DNA of 27,764 bases, taken from the IMG/VR virus record IMGVR_UViG_3300032093_000675, positions 1-27,764 of that record. One strand, given 5' to 3'. Every line of letters begins with the position of its first letter. Position 1 is the first letter of the stretch. Below the pieces are notes generated by a model that ran no database searches, was not told where the DNA came from, and saw only the letters and a list, made by a program, of their open reading frames with translations. The translations under genes were made by a program, and so were the position numbers. Shown in pieces: positions 1-9,276 of the stretch. The stretch comes from a virus.

Positions 1-335
1 GAACCACTTATACCACTTGTTCCAGAAGAACCACTTATACCACTTGTTCCAGAAGAACCACTTATACCACTTGTTCCAGAAGAACCACTTATACCACTTG
101 TTCCAGAAGAACCAGAAATGCCACTCGTTCCAGAAGAACCAGAAATACCACTCGTTCCAGAAGAACCAGAAATACCACTAGTACCACTAGTGCCACTCGT
201 CCCAGCTATTCCAGAAGTACCACCAGATATTTGTAAAATTTCATTTCTTAACGTTCTAAGATTTACAGCATCTTTATCGTATTTCGGGTCAGCCAAATTA
301 ACTCCTCTACCATTTCTGAAGTCTATTTGTGACAT
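1..335 (-). CDS. Collagen-like tail fibre protein, 3' end cut off by window edge
   Basis: The start codon is at 333-335 on the minus strand and the frame stays open to the window edge, so only about 111 N-terminal residues are visible. The first ~39 residues (MSQIDFRNGRGVNLADPKYD...) form a non-repetitive head. From there on the protein is Gly-X-Y triplets (GTS, GIS, GSS), with glycine at every third position, as in collagen-like phage fibre shafts that form trimeric triple helices. There is no proline, so any stability must come from the Thr/Ser-rich triplets. It is the last visible gene of the minus-strand tail operon and starts 13 nt after the stop of the SHAEG fibre gene, which supports a tail-fibre or virion-decoration role. 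The specific function is unknown and the C-terminal receptor-binding part is outside the window. Confidence 0.8.
   Translation of the reverse strand, partial: MSQIDFRNGRGVNLADPKYDKDAVNLRTLRNEILQISGGTSGIAGTSGTSGTSGISGSSGTSGISGSSGTSGISGSSGTSGISGSSGTSGISGSSGTSGISGSSGTSGISG
4..165. repeat. 27-bp tandem repeat encoding GSSGTSGIS
   Basis: Four base-identical 27-bp units run from 4 to 111 and two variant units from 112 to 165; the array continues off the left edge. Each unit has three 9-bp sub-blocks and encodes nine residues as three Gly-X-Y triplets on the minus strand. The identical units suggest recent expansion by slippage, so copy number probably varies between relatives. Confidence 0.95.
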
Positions 336-348
336 TTTCTAAATCTAA

Positions 349-2211
349 TTATTTAAATAAAATTCTAACTATTCCGTAATTACCGTCATATGCTTTAGCA
401 TTTTCTAATACATAATAATCTGTTCCATTTATAGCCATACCGTTTGAGTCAACACTAACCTTATCACCAATTATCTGTTCAGATGTTCTAACATATAATT
501 TGCCCAATAAACCTATAGGAGACCATTCTTTTCTGTCTTTTCTTGGAGTATAATTTTGTGTATGGTCATAAAGTGGATTTACTCTTTTTATATATTCAGT
601 CCTTAAATAAGTTTTACCAGATAAATCTCCATTATAAAGATTTCCTAAAATATTTGTTGGACTTGGAATTTCTGTATAAACATTTCTATTTATATCTTCA
701 TAAATTTCTAATTTATTTTCTCCAACCTTATAAACATCATATTTATCTTTTATAAATCTTCCCCACTCATCTTTAACAAAAGTGTTAGTCCACTTTAATG
801 AAGCAGAATCACCAACTATAGCAGGATTTGCAGAAACAACACCAACAACAGAAGAATTTCCTATTTCAATTTTATCATTAATTAAAGAAACAAAATAACC
901 AACTCTATCCTCATTCAATAAATTTCCATCATTCCACTCAAAATATTCAGCATAATCGGCAGGACCTAAATTGCTATTTCCATCCCAATACCCAGAGCCA
1001 TCAGTAAATTCAAAAATAATTGTATTATTAGATGGGTTAGGTCCTCCTGGAGTAGCGCCCATAGTAAAAGTATAAGCAGAAGTTGATTGAGCACCAGCAC
1101 CAGCCAACAAAGTATTACCATAACCATCTGTATAGTTGTCTCTTCCTCCTAAAATTACAGAATAATCACTATCTTTTATTTCATTTAAATAACCTCCCAA
1201 TATAGCAGAATAGATTGAAGAACCAAGAAGAGGAGTTGCGTTTATTAAATTATATCTTCCTCCTAATATTACCGAAAAACTAGTATCAATATTAGCGAAA
1301 AATGTGCCTCCATTTAATCTATTATTTGCGCCAACAAAAACTCCTGTAGAATAAGAAAGTGCTTCATTTGAAACACCACCAATAACGCTTGAAAACCCAT
1401 TTGCAGCAACATTAAGAGTTCCTCCTAAAATACTTTCACCATCAGTCGGACCAAGAAAGCTTTTATTATCAATTCTATTTTCACGCCCACCTATTATTGC
1501 GCTATACTCTGTTTCACCAGTACTTTCACTGCTTAATATAAAAGAATTTTGTTCATAAGATATATTATTACTTCCTCCTACAAAAGATTGATTGCCATAA
1601 ACTATATTATTATAACCTTGAGCGTGAGAATCTAATCCTATTGCAGTATTAAATCTACCTTCAACATGTGAAGATGTTCCAGAAGCTATATTGTTAAGAC
1701 CTTCAGCATGTGATTGAGCACCATATGCAGTATTTTGTCTACCTTCAGCATGAGACCTTGTCCCTATAGCCTCATTGTCAAACCCTTCAGCATGTGAATA
1801 AGAACCATATGCCGTATTTAATCTACCTTCAGCATGTGAAGCATCTCCAGAAGCAACTGTCAATTGTCCTTCAGCATGTGAAGCTGTACCTATAGCACCA
1901 GTTTGTTGCCCTTCAGCATGTGAATAATCTCCTGAAGCATAAGTTAAATATCCTTCCGTAAAAGAAGCTAAACCATCAGATAATGTAGTTAAACCAAATG
2001 CCTGAGAATAATTAGTTAATGCAGACACCGAAAAGCCTGCTGCAAGAGAATAATCTCCATTTGCAAAAATGTCAGAACCATTATTTGAAATTAAAGATTG
2101 AGAACCTGTACCACCAGACCACAATCCTGTTGTTGCTGAAAAAGCATCATTTATTTTTATTCTACCTTGTTCGATAGTGTCACTACTAAGTATTAATTCA
2201 TAAACTGGCAT
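349..2211 (-). CDS. Tail fibre/appendage protein with SHAEG head repeats and Peptidase_G2-like C-terminus
   Basis: This 620-residue protein has three parts. Residues 97-199 hold eight copies of S-H-A-E-G (the last two are SHVEG and SHAQG) at an exact 14-residue period, the head-repeat pattern of trimeric YadA/hemagglutinin-type adhesins. Residues ~236-360 hold looser repeats of the type V/A-I-L-G-G-x-x-N. From ~400 a C-terminal domain begins with DYAEYFEW (419-426), then GVVSANPAIVGD and W-T-N...D-x-W-G, which resembles the Peptidase_G2 autoproteolytic (intramolecular chaperone) domain of phage fibres and spikes. Family knowledge says such domains help fold a trimer and then cut themselves off. 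It lies between two other fibre/tail genes, so a trimeric host-recognition fibre is likely. The family assignment is from recognised motifs, not a search. Confidence 0.82.
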   Translation of the reverse strand: MPVYELILSSDTIEQGRIKINDAFSATTGLWSGGTGSQSLISNNGSDIFANGDYSLAAGFSVSALTNYSQAFGLTTLSDGLASFTEGYLTYASGDYSHAEGQQTGAIGTASHAEGQLTVASGDASHAEGRLNTAYGSYSHAEGFDNEAIGTRSHAEGRQNTAYGAQSHAEGLNNIASGTSSHVEGRFNTAIGLDSHAQGYNNIVYGNQSFVGGSNNISYEQNSFILSSESTGETEYSAIIGGRENRIDNKSFLGPTDGESILGGTLNVAANGFSSVIGGVSNEALSYSTGVFVGANNRLNGGTFFANIDTSFSVILGGRYNLINATPLLGSSIYSAILGGYLNEIKDSDYSVILGGRDNYTDGYGNTLLAGAGAQSTSAYTFTMGATPGGPNPSNNTIIFEFTDGSGYWDGNSNLGPADYAEYFEWNDGNLLNEDRVGYFVSLINDKIEIGNSSVVGVVSANPAIVGDSASLKWTNTFVKDEWGRFIKDKYDVYKVGENKLEIYEDINRNVYTEIPSPTNILGNLYNGDLSGKTYLRTEYIKRVNPLYDHTQNYTPRKDRKEWSPIGLLGKLYVRTSEQIIGDKVSVDSNGMAINGTDYYVLENAKAYDGNYGIVRILFK

Positions 2212-2224
2212 AATTTTCTATTTT

Positions 2225-2233
2225 TAATAAATA
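2225..2233 (-). promoter_or_regulatory. TATTTATTA motif upstream of the SHAEG fibre gene
   Basis: The minus strand reads TATTTATTA, ending 13 nt before the start codon at 2211, in an 88-nt gap inside the tail operon. It may be an internal promoter of the recurrent TATTTATNN family. Confidence 0.35.
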
Positions 2234-2299
2234 TTAATCTCTATTTTATTTTGTTAATTATTTTAATATAATTTATATTTTAAGTCAAAAATGTAAACA

Positions 2300-3814
2300 T
2301 TATATAAACAATTGACCTCCTACATCTCCAAATGTTGTAGTTGTGCTACCCCATCTCAATATAATTGTAAAGTCTGCATCTGTTAAGTCTTGGTCTACAT
2401 TAATTGTATGATAAGTAGTTTCATAAAGTGGATGCGAAACTTCGACAACAAGAAGGCCTCCTTTAATATCGTTAACTGTATAATTACCATTAGAATCAGT
2501 TAATGCTGAGAATGAAGTTCCTGCACCTCCACCTAATGGCTCAAATACACCACCTTGTATTATGTTTTCATAAGGAGCATCAACTCCAAGTTCAACATCT
2601 GCAGTCGTACTAAGAACTATAAATTTAATTGTAGCACCAGAAACTGGACTTCCGTATAATTGGTCTTGGAATATAGTACCAGACACATCATAAATACCAT
2701 CAGTTGCAGTAAATGCCTGTTCTGCTCTACCCCAAGTTGTTACATTTTGTTTTACGCCAAAAACATTTATAATTTCTTTAGTATTACCTATTCTATAAAT
2801 AAAGAAAGCATCTGGTGATAAAGGTGTTGAGAAAGTTCTTATAAATTCTGGGTCTCCTTCTTGTTTTGGTATATTAAATATTGTTCCACCTGTAAAAGTT
2901 ACATCTGACAAATCATAACTAACTTGAAGTTTATAATAATCTCCATCAGAAACATTATTAAAACTGAATATTGGAGAAAATGTATCTAAACTACCAATTA
3001 CAGTTGGCGCATCATTTATTACATCTATATTAGGCTTTTGTGGAGCTACAAAATAAGTAAACAATCTACCATTAATAGTAAGTCCAGAAAATTTACCTTT
3101 ATTTATAACATCACTATCTTTACTTGTTTCTAATAAAAAGTCTCCAACACTAAAACCAGATAATGTATTTGCGCTAGTTGTTAATCCAGTCAAAGTTAAG
3201 TCAACAACAGTACCAGCACTTATAGTTTGATATGCACCTAAAGTTTTATCTCTAGGTTGAATAAATTCAAATCTTGTATCAACAAAATATTGATTTTTAT
3301 CTACTAATAAAGGTTGAGCAAAATCATCTATTGGTTTTACAATTTCTGGAAGTGTATATGTGTATGTTGGTAATGTTAATGTTGAACCAGTATCATAAAG
3401 AGTAACTAAAGGAGAATTTAAATAATTATTTATAGTTTCTTTATTTGCAGTAGTCGCAGAGCCAGTTATTATTTCATCACCATCTTCATCTAAATTATTT
3501 AATACATATGAATAGTCTTCAAAATCAACCCTATAAACATCATATATAACTCTTGTTATTGCACTAAATGAAGAAGTGTTTGCTGTATATGTGTAATATA
3601 AATTTTTTAAATTATTGATATTTACAGAAACTCCATCTATAGTTTGTTCATAATAATTTTTTGTAGCACCAACCAAAGTATATAATGGAACATTAAATAT
3701 TGTAGGCTCTACTTGCTGCTCTCCTATAAATGGTATATTATTTTGAATAAAAACTTGAGATATACCATCATTTTCTCCAACAGTTCTAGCTATTATTTCT
3801 TTATTTATACTCAT
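2300..3814 (-). CDS. Putative tail/baseplate protein with C-terminal CarboxypepD_reg-like domain
   Basis: I do not recognise the first ~370 residues of this 504-residue protein; they are rich in Thr, Ser and beta-strand-like sequence, as expected of a structural protein. The C-terminal ~110 residues (from DVSGTIFQDQLYGSPVSGATI through TDSNGNYTVNDIKGG to VSHPLYETTYHTINV) match the pattern of carboxypeptidase-regulatory-like (transthyretin/Ig-like) beta-sandwich domains, which often decorate Bacteroidota and phage surface proteins. The gene begins 3 nt after the stop of the upstream 834-residue tail gene, so the two are surely cotranscribed. A role as tail or baseplate appendage, possibly binding carbohydrate, is inferred from position and domain. 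Confidence 0.65.
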   Translation of the reverse strand: MSINKEIIARTVGENDGISQVFIQNNIPFIGEQQVEPTIFNVPLYTLVGATKNYYEQTIDGVSVNINNLKNLYYTYTANTSSFSAITRVIYDVYRVDFEDYSYVLNNLDEDGDEIITGSATTANKETINNYLNSPLVTLYDTGSTLTLPTYTYTLPEIVKPIDDFAQPLLVDKNQYFVDTRFEFIQPRDKTLGAYQTISAGTVVDLTLTGLTTSANTLSGFSVGDFLLETSKDSDVINKGKFSGLTINGRLFTYFVAPQKPNIDVINDAPTVIGSLDTFSPIFSFNNVSDGDYYKLQVSYDLSDVTFTGGTIFNIPKQEGDPEFIRTFSTPLSPDAFFIYRIGNTKEIINVFGVKQNVTTWGRAEQAFTATDGIYDVSGTIFQDQLYGSPVSGATIKFIVLSTTADVELGVDAPYENIIQGGVFEPLGGGAGTSFSALTDSNGNYTVNDIKGGLLVVEVSHPLYETTYHTINVDQDLTDADFTIILRWGSTTTTFGDVGGQLFI

Positions 3815-3817
3815 AAA

Positions 3818-6322
3818 TTATTCTGGATAAACTATTGGCGTTAAGTTACTTACAGGTTGAATGTAAGGAGTTTCATTTGTAGTTTCTTCATAAACACTAG
3901 TATTTGAATTAATCAAATTAGAATTAGGTGATATATTTGTACTTAATATAACCTCAAAATTTGAAACGTCAATATTTGATTGAGGATTTTCTGGAATATT
4001 CACACTAAAATTAGTAGCATTTATTACAGGGTCATAATTATTGGATAAACTAGTTGTAAAATTTACTAAATTTATTGTAGGTTCAAACACTGGAGGAAGT
4101 TCTACTTGAAACTCAGACCCATCATTTATACCAGGTCTATAAACAAACCTATGTCTATTAAATTCATGATTTCCATAAGTTGTTCCATAATTATTGAATA
4201 TAGTAGTAGCTGGTATTAAAAATGGTACAAATTCTTGAAAATTCCTCTCTAGTAAACCTAAAAATTTCTCTAATTTTCTAAATGTTAATCTATTTGACTC
4301 TTGATTGTTGGTCCAAAGCATATAAGTTATATAGATTTTTTTCAAATCTCTATAAGTATTTGTTGTACCTTGCTGCCAACCATCAGTTTTTCTGTTTCTA
4401 GGATTTACATTAGAAGTATATATAAAATCTAGCCATTGATGTATTGTCATGGCACTCATATTAGCAGGCACAACAGTATCTATGTCTTCAACTTGCCATT
4501 CAAAAGGAACTGTTAATGCACTAAATGCAATACTTGTTGTACCCCAATTCCACCATCCATAACCCAACTCATACCAATCCATAACATCGCATTCAATAGC
4601 TCTTGATGGTCTAAGGTCAACATTAGCTTCTTTTGAGTTTACTATTGCTCTAGTGTCTCCAGTATGAGATTTAATATTATCAACTCTTTTAGTTGGGTCA
4701 TAATCTGCTCCTAAAGCATCTATAAAAGCTTGTCCATTACCTCTTCCTGGGCCTCCTATTTGAAAAATCTCAAATTCTACATCAGGGTAACCGTCTCCAG
4801 TTTCACTGTCTTCATCTCCAAGAATATCTTGAAAAGTAATTGTAGGTCCAGTATCTTCTGATGGTAAATTTTCTATTTCAGCATTTGGTAAAGTCGCCAA
4901 AGCTTCTGATGCCATATTTCTTTTTACATCATAAACAAATTCTTCTAAATTAAATAAACATTCTGGCGCTCCTAATAATTTAAAAATAAAACTTATAGCA
5001 TCTCTAGTTCCTTTCTTTTTATAAAGCCAAACTAAATTTACCATTATTCTTCTCCACAATTCTAAATTATACTCTTCATAAGGCTTACCTACTGAATCGA
5101 ATTCTCCAGAAAGATAATCTAATACATTTTCAGAAGTGAATGCGTTTGGTAACTTTGCTCCAAGTAAGTTTGCTAATCTTGAAATAAATTTATTTGGAAC
5201 GCTTTCAGAGCCATCGTAACTAATAGAATGAGCATAAGCTAAACCGTCTATGTAATTTTTTATTTTATCAAATTCTGTAGCATATACTGTTGTTAATTTT
5301 CTGTATATTTTATCGTCAGAATCTAAATCTATAAAATTTTCTGGGAGCATTGTTCTAACCATTATGTTAGTTTTCTCTTCATCAATGCTTCTTGCTGCGT
5401 TTAATAAATCTTCAGCATATTCTTCAAAATCAGAACCGTAACTATCTGGAGCAAATCCATCAATATTTCTAGGCCAAGTAAATTTTATCCTTTCGAATGT
5501 ATCAGTATCTGGGTCTGGAACCAAAAAAGTACCATCATTTAAAAGGTGATTTTCTAAGCTTGATATAGTTTTTTTGTATTGTCCATATCTTTCTCTTGAT
5601 GGCCTTATATATAAAGGATAATTAAAAGTTGTAGCAGTAGTTGATTCTGCAGGTAATAAAATGCCTTCAACTTCAAATTCTAGATAATTATTTAAAGAAT
5701 AATTGTAACTCCTTATTTTATGTATTGTATTAAAAAAGGTGTCACCAGTTGTTAAATCTTGTGAATTGCCACTTAATTGTATCTCGAAAGAATCTGTTTC
5801 ATTATATAAATCAAATTGAGCTTCAGATTGTTCACTCCTCCCAGATACATAAATTATTTCACCTTGATTTGTTATTGAAGAAAACGCTACCTTAAATGTT
5901 GAAAAGTTTTGTACTAAATCGTGAGAATAATCATATATTGTAATTCCACTATTTATTGATTTAGATAAAAAGGCATAAGGAAAGTTATCTACTATTTTAT
6001 TAATTGCATTTGCAACTTGAGTATAAAACGAACCAAAATAAGCATAACTTGTTGCATCTTCAGATTTTAAATTTAATTCATTTTCTTTTGTATTAATTAT
6101 TTTAATAATATCAAAATTATTTGAATTAGAATTTTGTATTGTAGAATAAGGGCCGTAAGATAAATAGGCATTTTCTGAATTAATAAAATCAGAATCAACA
6201 CTTCTGTCAATTCTAAAATTACCAAACGTAAAAACAGAATCCGCTTGAGTTGCAGCAAATCTTATATCTTGACCAGGAGTAGGTCTTATATCTAAAGTTG
6301 TTCCACTATTTATTGGCTCCAT
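3818..6322 (-). CDS. Putative baseplate/tail protein with gpI-like segment
   Basis: This 834-residue protein is the first gene of the minus-strand tail operon. The middle (residues ~325-470) contains TVYATEFDKIKNYIDGLAYA and then NLELWRRIMVNLVWLYKKKG with TRDAISFIFKLLGAPEC. That order (a helical segment, then L-W-R-R-I...N-L...K-x-K-G-T-R-x-A-I...G) is the pattern I associate with P2 gpI-like and other phage baseplate/tail proteins. The last ~90 residues are a repetitive Asn/Thr/Ser/Pro-rich tail with recurring N-F-T/S motifs, perhaps a flexible linker or attachment site. A baseplate wedge-type role is inferred; assignment to one named family is uncertain. The 168-nt region to its right is a divergent promoter region shared with the gene at 6491. 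Confidence 0.6.
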   Translation of the reverse strand: MEPINSGTTLDIRPTPGQDIRFAATQADSVFTFGNFRIDRSVDSDFINSENAYLSYGPYSTIQNSNSNNFDIIKIINTKENELNLKSEDATSYAYFGSFYTQVANAINKIVDNFPYAFLSKSINSGITIYDYSHDLVQNFSTFKVAFSSITNQGEIIYVSGRSEQSEAQFDLYNETDSFEIQLSGNSQDLTTGDTFFNTIHKIRSYNYSLNNYLEFEVEGILLPAESTTATTFNYPLYIRPSRERYGQYKKTISSLENHLLNDGTFLVPDPDTDTFERIKFTWPRNIDGFAPDSYGSDFEEYAEDLLNAARSIDEEKTNIMVRTMLPENFIDLDSDDKIYRKLTTVYATEFDKIKNYIDGLAYAHSISYDGSESVPNKFISRLANLLGAKLPNAFTSENVLDYLSGEFDSVGKPYEEYNLELWRRIMVNLVWLYKKKGTRDAISFIFKLLGAPECLFNLEEFVYDVKRNMASEALATLPNAEIENLPSEDTGPTITFQDILGDEDSETGDGYPDVEFEIFQIGGPGRGNGQAFIDALGADYDPTKRVDNIKSHTGDTRAIVNSKEANVDLRPSRAIECDVMDWYELGYGWWNWGTTSIAFSALTVPFEWQVEDIDTVVPANMSAMTIHQWLDFIYTSNVNPRNRKTDGWQQGTTNTYRDLKKIYITYMLWTNNQESNRLTFRKLEKFLGLLERNFQEFVPFLIPATTIFNNYGTTYGNHEFNRHRFVYRPGINDGSEFQVELPPVFEPTINLVNFTTSLSNNYDPVINATNFSVNIPENPQSNIDVSNFEVILSTNISPNSNLINSNTSVYEETTNETPYIQPVSNLTPIVYPE

Positions 6323-6338
6323 TTATACTTTTATTTAA

Positions 6339-6347
6339 TGATAAATA
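6339..6347 (-). promoter_or_regulatory. TATTTATCA motif upstream of the minus-strand tail operon
   Basis: The minus strand reads TATTTATCA, ending 16 nt before the start at 6322. It lies in the 168-nt divergent region between the two tail blocks, the only other visible structure being a weak AT-rich inverted repeat at 6427-6448. Confidence 0.4.
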
Positions 6348-6490
6348 TTTAGGCAAAAAAACTTACATAAAATTATTTCTATTTTTTTTTATTTTATATT
6401 TATTTCTAAGGGATAAAAAATAATTCAAAAGTTTACTTTAAAACTTTTTTTATTATATTATAAAAAAATCCTAAAAAGAGTAAATAGAAA

Positions 6491-8539
6491 ATGGGATATA
6501 TTTTAAATGAACCAAAAACTTTTATAAACATTAAACTTACTGATGTTGGTAGAAGACAATTGTCTCTTGGTAACCTAAGATTTGTTAATGCTGTCTTTTC
6601 AGATAGAGAAATAGATTATTCTATTGATAGAAATGAAAACTATAGTATATCTAACAATAGAATTTTGTCGCCAACAGAAGCTCAACCTTCTATAATTGCA
6701 AATTTTGACGGAACTAATCCGCTTCCTTTAGCTGGTAACCAAGTTGTTTCTGCAAAACAAATTTCAACTGGAGCAACAGAAAGCTATGGGTTTTTTACTG
6801 GAACAACAATAAGTACAGCATCTACTGCTTATGATGTAACAAAAATTTTAGGAGTAAATTCAGTAACATATAGTTCTTCATCAATAAACGGAGGAAATGT
6901 TATAACTTTAGATAATGGAATAGGTTCTTATTATCCAAATGCTGGAGATTTGGTTTATATTCCTTGGGAGCCAATACAAAATAGTGGTAAAACATATTCA
7001 GGAGATATTTTATTGTCTGGAAATCCTACAGTTGGATTATGGTATAGAGTAACAACGGCAACAAGCGGTATGACTGGAGAAATATCATTAGATAGACCAA
7101 TACCAGATTTTGGCGGCGAATCTACATCTCAAGTTATAAATACATATTTTTATCCTTACAATGGGCCAGAATCATATTATGGTACAGCATCTACTGTAAA
7201 TCCTATGCTATGGAACATGAATATAGTAAGAACTAGTTCAGTAGAAGGTACGCCATTATCAGTTAGTGGCTATACATCTTATGGTTCAATACAATATAAT
7301 GGAACAAAAAAATATTTAGGTTTTGTTGATGATTATACAAAAATAGGAATTCTACATTACACAAATGAGTTCACAGGAAATACTTATGCAGAACAATTGT
7401 TGGAAAAGACTATCAGAATAGATATTCCAAATATAATGTGGCATAATATTTCTGCAGATAATGGTCAAGGTCTGTCTTATGGCGTAACTCTTTATGATAT
7501 ATATGGAACTACACAAATAGATTCAGCGGCTTCAACAACTTTTAGAGAGTTAAGAGATGGTACGACAAGTACAAGTAAAGTTGTAGGTAGAGTATATCAT
7601 AAACTAAAACTAATAGTTATAACAGACCCAGAGTTGTTAACTGTTATGTCTTATAAATCAAATAGAAATTATACATTACCTGCATTACAAATAAATAGTT
7701 CTAGTGTACCAAAATATCCTTTGAGCACATCAGAAGCAACAGGTCTTTTAAAATCTGGGAAAACTTATTTTGTTACATATATAACAGAAAGTGATAGTAC
7801 TTATACTTCTGGGTCAACTTTTGGATATCCAAAAGGATTACATTGTGGTTATGTTCAAAAATTAAATGGAGAAACTGATGACCAGGGAAATCCACAATAT
7901 TTGGCTGCAGCATTTCCAACAAATGGTTTTCCATACTTAAGAAACAGTGTAAATATGGATTCAACTTCGGCCTATTCTGGAACTGGTTGGAATGCTAATA
8001 AAGTTCAATTGTTAGTTTCTGAACAAACAGATTTAACGGCTGGAGAATTATTTAGCCTATCTGATGTTCCTTCTTATGAATGGAAGCTAATTTCTAATGT
8101 TGTTGGTAATGGAATTTATACTGGTGATACAACTGATTTGACTATAGACCCTAGCAAATTAAATTCATATCAATTTATAGTTTCACAAGAAGATTATGAT
8201 AGTGGAACAACATATGTTCTTGACAATATATTTACAGACAATAACGATTCTAGTATTACTGGATTAACTTTTGGAAACGAATCTTTCTTTTTTGGAAATG
8301 TAAAAGCAGATATTTTGGCCGTAACTTACAAAACTGTTATAACAACTTTTGCGCAAAACGATTCTCTTAATTCATCTTTAAATGAATCTTTCGATTCAAA
8401 CTTAGATAACAACACTTATATATCAGAAGTTGGAGTTTTAGATGGCGATGGAAATTTAGTAGCAATAGGAAAACCAACATATCCAATCAAGAAAAATGAA
8501 GGAAGATTTTTAACTTTCCAATTACAAATTGATTTTTAA
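6491..8539 (+). CDS. Putative tail fibre/appendage protein (LTDxGRRQL family)
   Basis: This 682-residue protein starts MGYILNEPKTFINIKLTDVG, followed by RRQLSLGNLRFVNAVFSDRE and IDYSIDR. The LT-D/E-x-G-R-x-x-L element recurs near the start of the next gene's product (8572-9258), so the two probably share an N-terminal attachment domain. The last ~45 residues (YISEVGVLDGDGNLVAIGKP...) resemble the E-x-G-L/V-x-x-x-x-G-x-L-x-A-x-x-K element common in phage tail-fibre proteins (DUF3751-like), and the same element ends the product of 9702-10856. The body is Thr/Ser/Gly/Tyr-rich and probably beta-structured. It is the first gene of a four-gene plus-strand block. A virion structural role is likely; the exact part is unknown. 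Confidence 0.6.
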   Translation: MGYILNEPKTFINIKLTDVGRRQLSLGNLRFVNAVFSDREIDYSIDRNENYSISNNRILSPTEAQPSIIANFDGTNPLPLAGNQVVSAKQISTGATESYGFFTGTTISTASTAYDVTKILGVNSVTYSSSSINGGNVITLDNGIGSYYPNAGDLVYIPWEPIQNSGKTYSGDILLSGNPTVGLWYRVTTATSGMTGEISLDRPIPDFGGESTSQVINTYFYPYNGPESYYGTASTVNPMLWNMNIVRTSSVEGTPLSVSGYTSYGSIQYNGTKKYLGFVDDYTKIGILHYTNEFTGNTYAEQLLEKTIRIDIPNIMWHNISADNGQGLSYGVTLYDIYGTTQIDSAASTTFRELRDGTTSTSKVVGRVYHKLKLIVITDPELLTVMSYKSNRNYTLPALQINSSSVPKYPLSTSEATGLLKSGKTYFVTYITESDSTYTSGSTFGYPKGLHCGYVQKLNGETDDQGNPQYLAAAFPTNGFPYLRNSVNMDSTSAYSGTGWNANKVQLLVSEQTDLTAGELFSLSDVPSYEWKLISNVVGNGIYTGDTTDLTIDPSKLNSYQFIVSQEDYDSGTTYVLDNIFTDNNDSSITGLTFGNESFFFGNVKADILAVTYKTVITTFAQNDSLNSSLNESFDSNLDNNTYISEVGVLDGDGNLVAIGKPTYPIKKNEGRFLTFQLQIDF

Positions 8540-8571
8540 AAATAATTATATATAAATAAATAAAATAAAAT

Positions 8572-9258
8572 ATGGGAGCAATAACTTCAGGTGATACAGT
8601 TACAGCTAGAGCTTATTTGACAGAAATGGGCAGAAAATATCTTTTTCAAGATGAAAATAATCCTAGATTTGTAGAATTGTCAGACGGAACAAAGATAGAT
8701 AGGTTAAAAATTGAAAGATTTTCTCTTGGAGACCCTGATATTAATTATAAACTTCCTGATAGATTACAATCAGGAGAAATTCCAGATTTATCTGGTGAAA
8801 ATGAAAATAATATAACTGGCGCTAAAGGAAGAACTTTAAATTGTTTAGTTTCTCCATCAGAATCAGTATTAGGAACTGGTGATGACACTCTTGAATATAT
8901 AACAAGCCAAGAAAATATAGTTATAGATTTAAATAAAGATTTAAGTAAAATACCAACGGTAATAACTCAAGAGCTAATAACTTTACTAAATGATGAACCA
9001 ACTTTAGAATCAACTTATGAATTGATGCCTAAAAATTTTGGTGAAAATGTAGTTAAAGATAATCAGTTAGTAATAAATCTAAGAGAAGCTACAACGACTA
9101 GACCTGGTTATAGAATGAGAATTTTTTATCCAACAATTGAAGATGACCACAATAAAGTTACTATACAGTTTGAAAGAGCTACAGTTAAAACAACATCTTT
9201 AAAAACATACAAACAAATAGCATCTCAAATAAGCAATGCTGAATTAGGAAGTAAATAA
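8572..9258 (+). CDS. Putative phage structural protein, LTEMGRKYL N-terminus
   Basis: I do not recognise this 228-residue protein by name. Its N-terminus (ARAYLTEMGRKYLF, then FSLGDPDINYKLPDRL) parallels that of the preceding 682-residue protein (LTDVGRRQL..., FSDREIDYSIDR) in motif order, which argues for a shared fold or common ancestor. There is no signal peptide, membrane segment or enzyme motif. An AT-only leader containing TATAAATA lies just upstream. The position between two probable appendage genes supports a tail/virion role. Confidence 0.5.
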   Translation: MGAITSGDTVTARAYLTEMGRKYLFQDENNPRFVELSDGTKIDRLKIERFSLGDPDINYKLPDRLQSGEIPDLSGENENNITGAKGRTLNCLVSPSESVLGTGDDTLEYITSQENIVIDLNKDLSKIPTVITQELITLLNDEPTLESTYELMPKNFGENVVKDNQLVINLREATTTRPGYRMRIFYPTIEDDHNKVTIQFERATVKTTSLKTYKQIASQISNAELGSK

Positions 9259-9276
9259 TAAAAAAATTAAAAAAAA

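Noticed and set aside
4-165. Regular short repeats resembling a CRISPR array
   Set aside because: The units are contiguous with no unique spacers and encode an in-frame Gly-X-Y pattern.
118-342. Plus-strand frame rich in Pro-Leu-Val repeats
   Set aside because: It is the antisense shadow of the collagen-like repeat gene on the minus strand.
1-2211. Diversity-generating retroelement at the tail fibre genes
   Set aside because: No reverse transcriptase gene and no template/variable repeat pair with A-biased differences is visible.
6427-6448. Inverted repeat AAAAGTTT/AAACTTTT as a terminator upstream of 6491
   Set aside because: The stem has a single G-C pair and lies between divergent genes where no terminator is needed.
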